Source: Kiritimatiellales bacterium (lineage in GTDB: Bacteria > Verrucomicrobiota > Kiritimatiellia > Kiritimatiellales > Pontiellaceae). From it: a stretch of 6,233 bases of DNA. Under the pieces are notes generated by a model. The model ran no database searches, was not told the DNA's origin, and saw only the letters and a program-made list of their open reading frames with translations. The position numbers and the translations under genes are program-made. The stretch covers positions 1 to 6,233 of the forward strand of contig JAIPIO010000234.1 of assembly GCA_021734595.1 (NCBI GenBank). Direction: 5' to 3'. The stretch's first letter is position 1; every line of letters starts with the position of its first letter. Below are positions 1-5,417 of the stretch, one piece after another.

Positions 1-39
1 AGGAACAACGGAAGGCAAAAACGCTTCGGGTTGATTCAT
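1..39 (-). CDS. Possible 5' end of an unidentified gene, cut by the window edge
   Basis: On the minus strand an ATG at 37-39 is preceded by GAGG (45-48) at a 5-nt spacing, and the frame stays open to the window edge, giving MNQPEAFLPSVVP. The same frame is open back to the stop codon of the upstream phosphatase gene, so an in-frame ATG at 85-87 is an alternative start, but it has no Shine-Dalgarno sequence. Thirteen residues are too few to assign a family. If real, it would follow the phosphatase gene on the same strand after a gap of about 96 bp and could be co-transcribed with it. Confidence 0.35.
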   Translation of the reverse strand, partial: MNQPEAFLPSVVP

Positions 40-135
40 CCCGGCCTCTGATATCTTCAGAGAACCTCTATCCGTGAAAAAGTCCATCAAAATCAAAGAA
101 ATCACACGCGAGCCCGAGGTCCGCTTAATCTGGGT

Positions 136-939
136 CTAGCACAGGTCCAGAAAGCGATCGACACACTCGCCCGGCGCTATGCCGAGCGTATCAAGCACGG
201 ACGACGCCAACTCGCGGCTCGAAGCAAGCGCACCACAATGAAATGCCTCAGGCCAGGACCAAGCATACATGATGCCGCCGGCTTCCTCCAAAATGACTTT
301 CGCCGCCGCCAAATCCCATACATAAATGCTGTGTTCGTAATACCCGTTCAACCGGCCGCACGCCGTGTAAACGATGTCTAAAGCAGCGGAACCGCTGATC
401 CGCAGTTTCTGAACCTGCCCCGCCAACGCCGTCAGACCGTCCACCGTAGTGGTCTCCGGAGACAGTTTACTGAATCCGACAGCCAGCATGCCCCCGCCTA
501 AATCGTCGATCCCGGAGACCCCGACGGAAGAACCGTTCAGCGTCGCCCCCATCCCTTTGACGGCGCTGTACAGCTCCCCTCGCAACGGATCGAAAACAAC
601 ACCCACCACAGGGTCCCCGTCAACACACCAGGCAACCGACGTACAGAAATGCGGATGCCGATGCGAAAAGTTGACGGTCCCGTCCAGCGGATCGATAACC
701 CATACGCCCTCCCCGGCCCCCTCGCTCGCCCCCGCTTCCTCCGATATGATCGCATCCCGCGGACGCCGTTCCGCAAGAATACGCATGATAGCGGCTTCGG
801 CATCCACGTCGGCGGCAAGCTTAACATCGTGCCGCTCACGCCGGTTCACACGAATCTCCCCCGCCTGCCACTGCTTGAGAAGAACATCGCCCGCCGCATG
901 TGCAGCGGCTGTCGCCACCGAAAGTATTTCGTCATACAT
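136..939 (-). CDS. Inositol monophosphatase family protein
   Basis: A 267-residue cytoplasmic Mg2+-dependent phosphatase of the IMPase/SuhB superfamily, which removes phosphate from inositol monophosphates or similar small phosphomonoesters. Visible metal-site signatures are the acidic pair in ISEEAG (E67/E68), the motif VIDPLDGTVNF (D83, D86, G87, T88) and the C-terminal WDLAA (W208-D209), where D209 is the expected third-metal or substrate ligand. The usual WDxAAG reads WDLAAA here, a mild change. The length is normal for the family (about 260-270). The start is supported by AGGA at 948-951, 8 nt upstream of the ATG. No signal peptide or membrane segment is seen. The family also includes histidinol-phosphate phosphatases (HisN type), CysQ-like nucleotidases and fructose bisphosphatases, so the substrate cannot be fixed and I give no symbol. 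A 60-bp palindromic repeat lies 46 nt upstream of the start. Confidence 0.93.
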   Translation of the reverse strand: MYDEILSVATAAAHAAGDVLLKQWQAGEIRVNRRERHDVKLAADVDAEAAIMRILAERRPRDAIISEEAGASEGAGEGVWVIDPLDGTVNFSHRHPHFCTSVAWCVDGDPVVGVVFDPLRGELYSAVKGMGATLNGSSVGVSGIDDLGGGMLAVGFSKLSPETTTVDGLTALAGQVQKLRISGSAALDIVYTACGRLNGYYEHSIYVWDLAAAKVILEEAGGIMYAWSWPEAFHCGALASSRELASSVLDTLGIAPGECVDRFLDLC

Positions 940-985
940 AACCGTATTCCTGCACCCATTTAAAAAACCTTGTCGCGCCGGCGTT

Positions 986-1045
986 GTAAAGCGGTCCTCC
1001 AGGGCCGCAAACCGGCGTCCGAACAGGCCATGAGACCCGCGTTAC
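986..1045. repeat. 60-bp palindromic intergenic repeat, copy A
   Basis: This segment begins GTAAAGCGGTCCTCC and ends GAGACCCGCGTTAC. The two arms are imperfect inverted repeats: the left GTAAAGCGG-TCCTCC-AGGGCC faces the right AGGCC-ATGAGACCCGCGTTAC, so the element could fold as a long hairpin with a loop around 1008-1022. It is the same length (60 bp), and in the same orientation on the plus strand, as the copy at 5302-5361. The two share the block GCGGTCCTCC, the block GGGCCGCAAACC (shifted by one base) and GAGACCCGC. It sits in the gap between the coiled-coil gene and the phosphatase gene. It could act as a REP-like mobile palindrome, an mRNA-stabilising hairpin or an attenuator; the sequence does not distinguish these. 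Confidence 0.75.
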
Positions 1046-1072
1046 CGCCACCCTCTTAGCCTGATTAATTCG

Positions 1073-1613
1073 TCAACTCCCTGTGTCGTTCGCCGCGGTG
1101 CGACGTTCGGATGCCCCCCAGGAGGCATAGAGTTCGCCGGCCCCGGACACGGCCTTGTTCGTCTCCATCTCCGCTTCAAACTTCTGGCGCTGCACGGCCA
1201 TTTCCCGTTCAAAATCTTCCTTGCACTTACGATTCGCCTCGATAAGCGCCCTCAAGTCGGAGGCTGCGGTCTCGACCTCATAAATACGCTGCAATTCCGT
1301 TTGCTTGTCTTCGACGGCCTGCTTGAGACGTGTGTACTCCTCTGTCTCACTCTCGAACTTTCCCGCCAAGTCCGTCAACTGCTTGCCGATATCCGAGCGC
1401 AGATCATGGATACGCCGGACGGGATCTTCGCTTTCGGCGCGCTCCGCCGCCGCGGAAGCCGCCTCCTGACGCCACTTCTCCTTCTCGGCATCGGCATTCG
1501 CCAATTCCTTTTCCTGCGTTTCCAGAGAGTTCCTTCATCTCCTCGTACGCGGCAAACATTTCCTTCTTCGTGTTCGACATCGATATCAACGGTGCTTCAG
1601 CTTGCTCAGTCAT
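1073..1613 (-). pseudogene. Frameshifted gene for a charged coiled-coil protein
   Basis: Two overlapping minus-strand frames join into one protein. The first begins MTEQAEAPLIS, MSNTKKEMFAAYEEMKEL and then loses sense. The second begins in the same place with SLETQEKELANADAEKEKW and runs to a stop at 1073. The second frame has a stop codon (TGA) just upstream of the switch, so the join is confined to about 1521-1538, at a short AGAGAG tract (1524-1529; CTCTCT on the coding strand). Adding one CT or removing one base restores the frame, giving about 180 residues rich in E, K, R, A and Q with heptad-like spacing, as expected of a long coiled coil. I recall a bacterial family of hypothetical proteins starting (S)xTKKEM with a middle region like LRSDIGKQL...ELQRIYEVE. 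Members are longer than this, so the C terminus (after EMETNKA) may also be truncated. The function is unknown. A sequencing error or programmed frameshift cannot be excluded. Confidence 0.65.
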
Positions 1614-1621
1614 GACAAAAA

Positions 1622-1626
1622 CCTCC
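1622..1626 (-). promoter_or_regulatory. Ribosome binding site that fixes the coiled-coil gene start
   Basis: A perfect GGAGG (CCTCC on the plus strand) lies 8 nt upstream of the ATG at 1611-1613. The ATG 15 nt further upstream (1626-1628) overlaps this site and has no Shine-Dalgarno sequence of its own, so translation should begin MTEQAEAP rather than MEVFVM. Confidence 0.7.
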
Positions 1627-1663
1627 ATTGGGATTGGGGAATGTTTGAATCCGAGAAGATGGA

Positions 1664-1692
1664 AAAGTAACGCGGAACGCCGCCGAATGCAA
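1664..1692 (-). promoter_or_regulatory. Weak candidate sigma-70-type promoter for the coiled-coil gene
   Basis: Read on the minus strand, TTGCAT (1687-1692) and TACTTT (1664-1669) are separated by 17 bp. They match the -35 consensus better than the -10 (3 of 6 bases). Transcription would start near 1657, leaving a leader of roughly 45 nt before the ATG at 1613. The match is weak and could be chance. Confidence 0.25.
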
Positions 1693-1737
1693 GGGTATGA
1701 AAGCTGTTAGGAGCTTCATTGCTTTCCCAAAAACGAA

Positions 1738-1863
1738 AAATAGCCTTCCCGGGATTGCCGGGCGGATGTCAAAACCCCTGTCAAGTACCCAGTGCGTGAT
1801 CTCGCGATAATGCCTCGGCACATTCGCCTGCCGCAGGATTTCATTATCATATACTGCGTCCAT
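1738..1863 (-). pseudogene. Possible truncated HARE-HTH-like fragment
   Basis: From an ATG at 1861-1863 the minus strand encodes MDAVYDNEILRQANVPRH followed by YREITHWVLDRGFDI and RPAIPGRLF. The pattern of an aliphatic helix, then 'P.HYREIT..VL.RG', resembles the first half of HARE-HTH winged-helix domains, found in chromatin and restriction proteins and in the RNA polymerase delta subunit. The expected second half is missing: downstream the frame runs into the leader of the coiled-coil gene and looks non-coding. The ATG has no properly spaced ribosome binding site and overlaps the end of another open frame (1847-2098), so this may be the 3' part of a single frameshifted gene. The domain resemblance comes from memory and is tentative. 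Confidence 0.25.
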
Positions 1864-2098
1864 TACTCTCATCAAATGGTTCTTCCCGGTCATTGCCGAA
1901 GTCGATGTTAACGGTTTGCCTTCTCCGCAAGCGTTGCCTCTCGGCAGCTCTGCGTCTGACCTCGGGATCGGCCTCGGCATACTTGGCCCGCAGTTTAGCC
2001 AGTTGCTGGTTTTCCCGTATGCATTCCTGAAGTGAATTCAATCCTGGATCATTGCAAGGAATGGAAATAGCCCGGATATTGCACTGGCCGCGACCCAC
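1847..2098 (-). CDS. Hypothetical basic ORF, possibly a gene remnant
   Basis: An 83-codon frame starting at a GTG with no evident Shine-Dalgarno sequence. The last two thirds look protein-like: SLQECIRENQQLAKLRAKY, then AEADPEVRRRAAERQRLRRR, then an acidic tail. This composition suggests a charged helical or nucleic-acid-binding segment. The first third (GRGQCNIRAISIPCN) does not look coding, and the frame is also open upstream to about 2240 without a better start. The final 17 bp overlap the start of the HARE-HTH-like frame, so the two could be halves of one damaged gene. I do not recognise a family. Confidence 0.2.
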   Translation of the reverse strand: MGRGQCNIRAISIPCNDPGLNSLQECIRENQQLAKLRAKYAEADPEVRRRAAERQRLRRRQTVNIDFGNDREEPFDESNGRSI

Positions 2099-2245
2099 TG
2101 CCGCAGGCGCTACTCGCTGGCCGAACCCGGGAGGCGGCTGGAGCCGGTATCCCCGGCAGCGGTCAGCAATGCCAGGAGCAATATGGCAAGAAGAATGAAA
2201 GCGGATCCGGAGTTGAAAAAGCGGCTGGATGAAATATCCTTATGA
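2036..2245 (+). pseudogene. Startless plus-strand open frame, possible gene remnant
   Basis: Between stop codons at 2033-2035 and 2243-2245 the plus strand encodes 69 residues with no ATG near the 5' end. The C-terminal part is strikingly protein-like: HCRRRYSLAEPGRRLE, then SNARSNMARRMKADPELKK and RLDEISL. A basic helix followed by ADPELKKRL is typical of small DNA-associated or regulatory proteins, but I cannot name a family. Its 5' portion overlaps the opposite-strand frame at 1847-2098, so at most one of the two can be a true gene there. It is most simply read as the 3' end of a gene whose beginning has been lost, or as chance coding potential. Confidence 0.22.
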
Positions 2246-2325
2246 TTAAAGACTAAGGTTAATAAAGTCAAATTAGAGGACCGACCTCCCGGACCTCACC
2301 TATATCCCGGGTTTAAGTGTTACCA

Positions 2326-2472
2326 ATGTATTCGGTCTATACCTTCAAAACCGTATCTTCCGCCTTAATCTTTACCCTTTTCTGGTTGTTTCGGTGCTGG
2401 ATATTCGAGCGCAAATTGTTTAAGAATGCAAACTGGGGGTCACTAAACATCATGGAAATCCGGCACAATTAA
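2326..2472 (+). CDS. Possible 48-residue single-pass membrane peptide
   Basis: An ATG at 2326 opens 48 codons ending TAA at 2470-2472. Residues about 10-27 (VSSALIFTLFWLFRCWIF) form a continuous hydrophobic stretch long enough to span a membrane. It is followed by ERKLFK, a positive flank that would be expected to stay in the cytoplasm. No clear Shine-Dalgarno sequence precedes the start, and the surrounding DNA is AT-rich, which by itself favours Phe/Leu/Ile codons. It lies upstream of, and on the same strand as, the PfkB kinase gene. It may be only leader DNA. Confidence 0.18.
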   Translation: MYSVYTFKTVSSALIFTLFWLFRCWIFERKLFKNANWGSLNIMEIRHN

Positions 2473-2491
2473 TTACGCCTTATTTATCCTC

Positions 2492-2520
2492 TTAACTACT
2501 AGCCTGAACGACCATACATT
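2492..2520 (+). promoter_or_regulatory. Candidate sigma-70-type promoter of the PfkB kinase gene
   Basis: TTAACT (2492-2497) and TACATT (2515-2520) are spaced by exactly 17 bp, each matching 4 of 6 consensus bases, in an AT-rich stretch. Transcription would start around 2527, giving a leader of about 30 nt before the ATG at 2558 that includes the GGAGG at 2542-2546. Confidence 0.4.
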
Positions 2521-2557
2521 GTTATAGCGTTCCATTAATTCGGAGGACACTTGAATC

Positions 2558-3709
2558 ATGAAACGCACCATCGTAGCCGGCCATATCTGCCTGGACATGA
2601 TTCCCGCCATTGACCATGCACTGGACATGCAGCCCGGAAGGCTGTATGAAGTGGGTGCCGCCACTGTTTCCACCGGCGGCGCCGTGTCGAATACCGGCAT
2701 CGCCCTCCATATCCTGGGTGTCCCAACGTCGCTGGCCGGAAAAATCGGCGACGATATGTTCGGCCACGCAGTCCTCGATTTGGTGAAGAGCCGCGACCCG
2801 GCCATGGCTGACGGCATGATTGTCGAACCGAACGCCGTAACATCTTATTCCGTCGTTATCAACATTCCCGGCATAGACCGCACATTCCTCCATTGCCCCG
2901 GAGCTAACCACACCTTCAGCAGCGCCGATATTCAACCCGCGAACTTCCAGGACGCAGCACTCTTCCATTTCGGCTACCCCCCACTTATGCAACGTACGTA
3001 CACCGATGGCGGCCATGAACTCACCGACATCTTCCAGCGCGTGAAAGCTGCCGGCATCACCACCTCGCTCGACATGACCATGCCGGATCCCGGCGGCCCA
3101 AGCGGCGAAGCCGACTGGAAGGCCATCCTGACCATGGCATTGCCGCACGTGGACATCTTCATGCCGAGCGCGGACGAAATCCTTTACATGCTGGATCGCG
3201 AAAAGTTCGGCCAGGGCGACGACCTCAAGGGCGACGATGTCAGCCGCCTCGGCGAACAACTCCTCTCGCTGGGTGCCGCGGTCGCCGGCGTAACGCTGGG
3301 AGCCCGGGGCCTCTACCTTCGAACCGCCGGAGAAGATCGCCTTAAAACAATGGGGGCCGCCATGCCGGCAAACATCGCGAACTGGGCCAACCGCGAACTG
3401 TGGATACCCGTGTATCACGTTGATCAACTGGTGGGCGCGACGGGGGCAGGCGACGCGACCTTTGCCGGTTTTTTGGCCGCGCTCCTCCGGAACATGGACA
3501 TAGAAACCGCGGGCAGTATGGCAAACGCCGTCGGCGCATGCAACGTACAGGCAGCCGACGCACTCGGCGGTATCCAGCCGTGGGATGCCACGACGGCACT
3601 GGTCAACAACGGCTGGGAACGGGCAGCTCTGAACGTGGGAAGCCCCGGATGGCAACAGACGGATACGGGCGTCTGGCGTGGACCGCACGATACAAGCAAA
3701 CATGCCTGA
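2558..3709 (+). CDS. PfkB-family carbohydrate/nucleoside kinase
   Basis: A 383-residue cytoplasmic ribokinase-fold (PfkB) kinase, expected to phosphorylate a sugar or nucleoside hydroxyl with ATP. The N-terminal strand VAGHICLDMIP carries the substrate-side G-H..D pattern. The glycine-rich PfkB signature 1 is GGAVSN (residues 40-45), followed by LGVPTSLAGKIGDD. Near the C terminus GATGAGDATFAG (293-304) gives the anion hole and catalytic base D299. The protein is longer than a typical ribokinase (about 300-330), with an extra tail after residue 345 containing several Trp and Gly. The start follows GGAGG (2542-2546) with an 11-nt spacer, which is long but the only good option. It is the lone confident plus-strand gene and converges with lpdA, so it is probably monocistronic. 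Neighbours do not reveal the substrate; ribose, fructose, adenosine and other sugars are all possible. Confidence 0.93.
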   Translation: MKRTIVAGHICLDMIPAIDHALDMQPGRLYEVGAATVSTGGAVSNTGIALHILGVPTSLAGKIGDDMFGHAVLDLVKSRDPAMADGMIVEPNAVTSYSVVINIPGIDRTFLHCPGANHTFSSADIQPANFQDAALFHFGYPPLMQRTYTDGGHELTDIFQRVKAAGITTSLDMTMPDPGGPSGEADWKAILTMALPHVDIFMPSADEILYMLDREKFGQGDDLKGDDVSRLGEQLLSLGAAVAGVTLGARGLYLRTAGEDRLKTMGAAMPANIANWANRELWIPVYHVDQLVGATGAGDATFAGFLAALLRNMDIETAGSMANAVGACNVQAADALGGIQPWDATTALVNNGWERAALNVGSPGWQQTDTGVWRGPHDTSKHA

Positions 3710-3756
3710 TCGATACCCAGCACGGGATAGGCTTCCATCCATGACCTGAGTGCAAT

Positions 3757-3787
3757 GTGGGAGGGGCTTCCACGCCGCGACCCCCAC
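3757..3787. repeat. REP-like hairpin in the convergent gap
   Basis: GTGGG (3757-3761) pairs with CCCAC (3783-3787), and after a one-base bulge at A3762 GG (3763-3764) pairs with CC (3781-3782). This gives about 7 GC-rich pairs around a loop that reads GGCTTCCACGCCGCGA. The GTGGGAGGGGCTTCC opening resembles the GTGGGAG-type REP palindromes common between bacterial genes. It lies between the convergent ends of the PfkB kinase gene and lpdA and could terminate or protect either transcript. There is no T-run on either side, so it is not a canonical intrinsic terminator. Only one copy is present in this window. Confidence 0.4.
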
Positions 3788-3851
3788 TCCACCATAATCC
3801 TCGTCATCCCAGCGCATCTCCGCCCCGCTCGCCCCTGCCGGCAACCACGCC

Positions 3852-5270
3852 TCAGTGCTTCTTCTTAAAATAGTGCGTACTCTGGCCGACAGCTGCCTCG
3901 GCGGCTTCCATCAGTGTTTCGGACAGCGTAGGGTGCGTTTGAACCATCAGCGCCAAGTCTTCGGCGTTTGCGCCCATTTCCAATGCTGAGATGCCTTGTC
4001 CAATGAGCTCTCCGGCATCTCTGCCGGCAAACCCCACACCGAGTACTTGCTGGGTCTCGGGATCGGTGAGCAACTTGGTCACGCCGTCCGTCCGTCCGAG
4101 CGTTAAGGCCCGTCCTGAAGCTTTCCACGGAAAACTCGAGACGTCCACGGCTCTCCCTTCTTTCTTCGCATCCGGTTCCGTCAACCCGCACCATGCCAGT
4201 TCAGGATCCGAAAATACAACGAACGGGATGGCCCGGGGCTCAAACGCACTGTTCTTTCCAGCAATCGCCTCGACTGCCACGGGAGCTTCGTGGGTCCCCT
4301 TGTGCGCGAGCATCGGTTCACCGGCAACATCGCCGATGGCAAAAACATGCCGGTTCGACGTCCGCCGCTGCTCATCGACATCGACGAACCCCTTCTCGGT
4401 CACCTCAATATTGGCTTTCCCCAGGTCAATACTTTCCGTCCACGGCTTGCGCCCCACCGCCAGCATAACCTTGTCGAACAGTTGATCCTTGCCGGGTGCG
4501 TTGTCCCCTTCCATCTGTACGTTGATCCCGTTCTTCTGTTCTTTCATGCCGGTCACTTTCGTGGACACCCGGATGGATTCGAATTGTTTCTTCAGCCGCC
4601 GCTCGAGAAACTTCACCAAGTCCCGGTCACCGCCCGGCAGGATTTCCGGCAGCATCTCCACCACGTTGACTCGCGAGCCGAGTGACGCGTAAACCTGTCC
4701 CAGTTCCAATCCGATATAACCGCCGCCGATCACCAGCAGACGATCAGGCACGTCGTCGATATCCAGCGCCTGCCGCGATGTCATGACGCGCGGGGACTGG
4801 ATGGCACTGGGAATGGATGCGGGCGCCGATCCTGTAGCAACGATGGCGTGGTCGAACGAAAGAGCGTACTCGTCGCCGTCGGCGGGCACCACCGTCAATG
4901 TCCGCTCGTCGCTGAAACGAGCCAGGCCCTGCACATACGTTATCCCGCGCTGTTTGACGATACGGCCGAGGCCGCCTGTTAACTGCTTGATAACCTTATC
5001 CTTCCAGGCACGCAGCTCACCCGGTTCCACGCGCGCATTGTCGGCGTGCAGGCCCCAGTCCGCGGCCAATGCCAATTCTTCCTTGAGCTTTACAACATGC
5101 AACAGAACCTTTGACGGTATGCACCCCCGATACAGACAAACTCCTCCTGGATTCACTTCCGGATCGATCAGTGTAACCTGCATCCCCATATCCGCCGCCC
5201 GGAAAGCCGCGGGGTATCCCGCCGGACCGGCGCCAATCACAACAAGCTCAGCCGTCTTTCTATCAGACAT
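3852..5270 (-). CDS. lpdA: Dihydrolipoyl dehydrogenase (E3 of 2-oxoacid dehydrogenase)
   Basis: A 472-residue cytoplasmic FAD enzyme that reoxidises dihydrolipoyl groups on E2 using NAD+. Family features appear in order: FAD-binding GAGPAG (13-18); redox-active disulfide in GGVCLYRGCIPSK (C45 and C50); NAD-binding VIGGGYIGLELG; second FAD motif AIGDVAGEPMLAHKG; and the C-terminal interface pair in HPTLSE (H446, E451) that supplies the catalytic base to the partner subunit. The length is typical (about 470). An in-frame ATG 22 codons upstream exists, but those codons read through the 60-bp repeat, while the ATG at 5268-5270 has AGGA 8 nt upstream, so I choose MSDRKTAEL. The gene follows the E2 gene after 147 bp on the same strand, as expected for a pyruvate dehydrogenase cluster. 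All catalytic residues are present. Confidence 0.96.
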   Translation of the reverse strand: MSDRKTAELVVIGAGPAGYPAAFRAADMGMQVTLIDPEVNPGGVCLYRGCIPSKVLLHVVKLKEELALAADWGLHADNARVEPGELRAWKDKVIKQLTGGLGRIVKQRGITYVQGLARFSDERTLTVVPADGDEYALSFDHAIVATGSAPASIPSAIQSPRVMTSRQALDIDDVPDRLLVIGGGYIGLELGQVYASLGSRVNVVEMLPEILPGGDRDLVKFLERRLKKQFESIRVSTKVTGMKEQKNGINVQMEGDNAPGKDQLFDKVMLAVGRKPWTESIDLGKANIEVTEKGFVDVDEQRRTSNRHVFAIGDVAGEPMLAHKGTHEAPVAVEAIAGKNSAFEPRAIPFVVFSDPELAWCGLTEPDAKKEGRAVDVSSFPWKASGRALTLGRTDGVTKLLTDPETQQVLGVGFAGRDAGELIGQGISALEMGANAEDLALMVQTHPTLSETLMEAAEAAVGQSTHYFKKKH

Positions 5271-5278
5271 ATCTTCAA

Positions 5279-5282
5279 TCCT
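5279..5282 (-). promoter_or_regulatory. Ribosome binding site deciding the lpdA start
   Basis: AGGA on the minus strand (TCCT at 5279-5282) lies 8 nt before the ATG at 5268-5270. The longer in-frame start at 5334-5336 would translate the palindromic repeat into residues unlike any lipoamide dehydrogenase N terminus. Confidence 0.65.
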
Positions 5283-5301
5283 TTTTTGACTTTGCCGGCC
5301 A

Positions 5302-5361
5302 GTAACGCGGTCCTCCGGGCCGCAAACCCGACGCATGTGCGGGCCTGGAGACCCGCTTTAC
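5302..5361. repeat. 60-bp palindromic intergenic repeat, copy B
   Basis: This segment begins GTAACGCGGTCCTCCGGGCC and ends GGCCTGGAGACCCGCTTTAC. On the minus strand the left arm GTAAAGCGGGTCTCCAGGCC closely matches the reverse complement of the other arm (GTAACGCGGTCCTCCGGGCC), so about 20-25 nt on each side can pair around a short loop near 5327-5335. It is better paired than copy A (986-1045), with identical length and orientation. It lies in the E2-E3 intergenic gap, 31 nt upstream of the lpdA start. As a transcribed hairpin it could protect the upstream E2 message or modulate E3 expression, but this is inference. Confidence 0.8.
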
Positions 5362-5417
5362 TTATGCGGCGACGGCACGCCTCGAAGACAGGGCATCACA
5401 CCCATGTTCGTGAGACT

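Larger units (their letters stand above)
1630..2557. other. Gene-poor stretch with no convincing intact gene
   Basis: This stretch between the coiled-coil gene and the PfkB kinase holds only short or broken open frames on both strands, listed separately. Its left part (to about 2245) contains charged, protein-like fragments lacking good starts, consistent with decayed genes. Its right part (about 2246-2557) is visibly more AT-rich than the flanking genes and probably holds the kinase promoter region and little else. I see no tRNA, riboswitch-like fold, transposase or terminal inverted repeat. Confidence 0.55.

Noticed and set aside
74..139. Plus-strand GTG frame of 22 codons rich in Lys and Ile, ending TAG
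   Set aside because: It has no ribosome binding site and overlaps the 3' end of the phosphatase gene. The frame is too short and has no recognisable similarity.
449..1033. Plus-strand open frame of 194 codons opposite the phosphatase gene
   Set aside because: The translation is low-complexity Ser/Pro/Thr/Arg, typical of the antisense of a GC-rich gene; the minus strand carries the IMPase motifs.
1110..1128. Small inverted repeat ATGCC...GGCAT near the end of the coiled-coil gene, considered as a terminator
   Set aside because: It has only five pairs, lies inside the coding frame, and no T-run follows on either strand.
2522..3844. A 440-codon open frame on the minus strand across the kinase gene
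   Set aside because: It is an antisense shadow of the PfkB gene, which has all family motifs on the plus strand. The antisense translation is Cys/His/Arg-rich with no recognisable domain.
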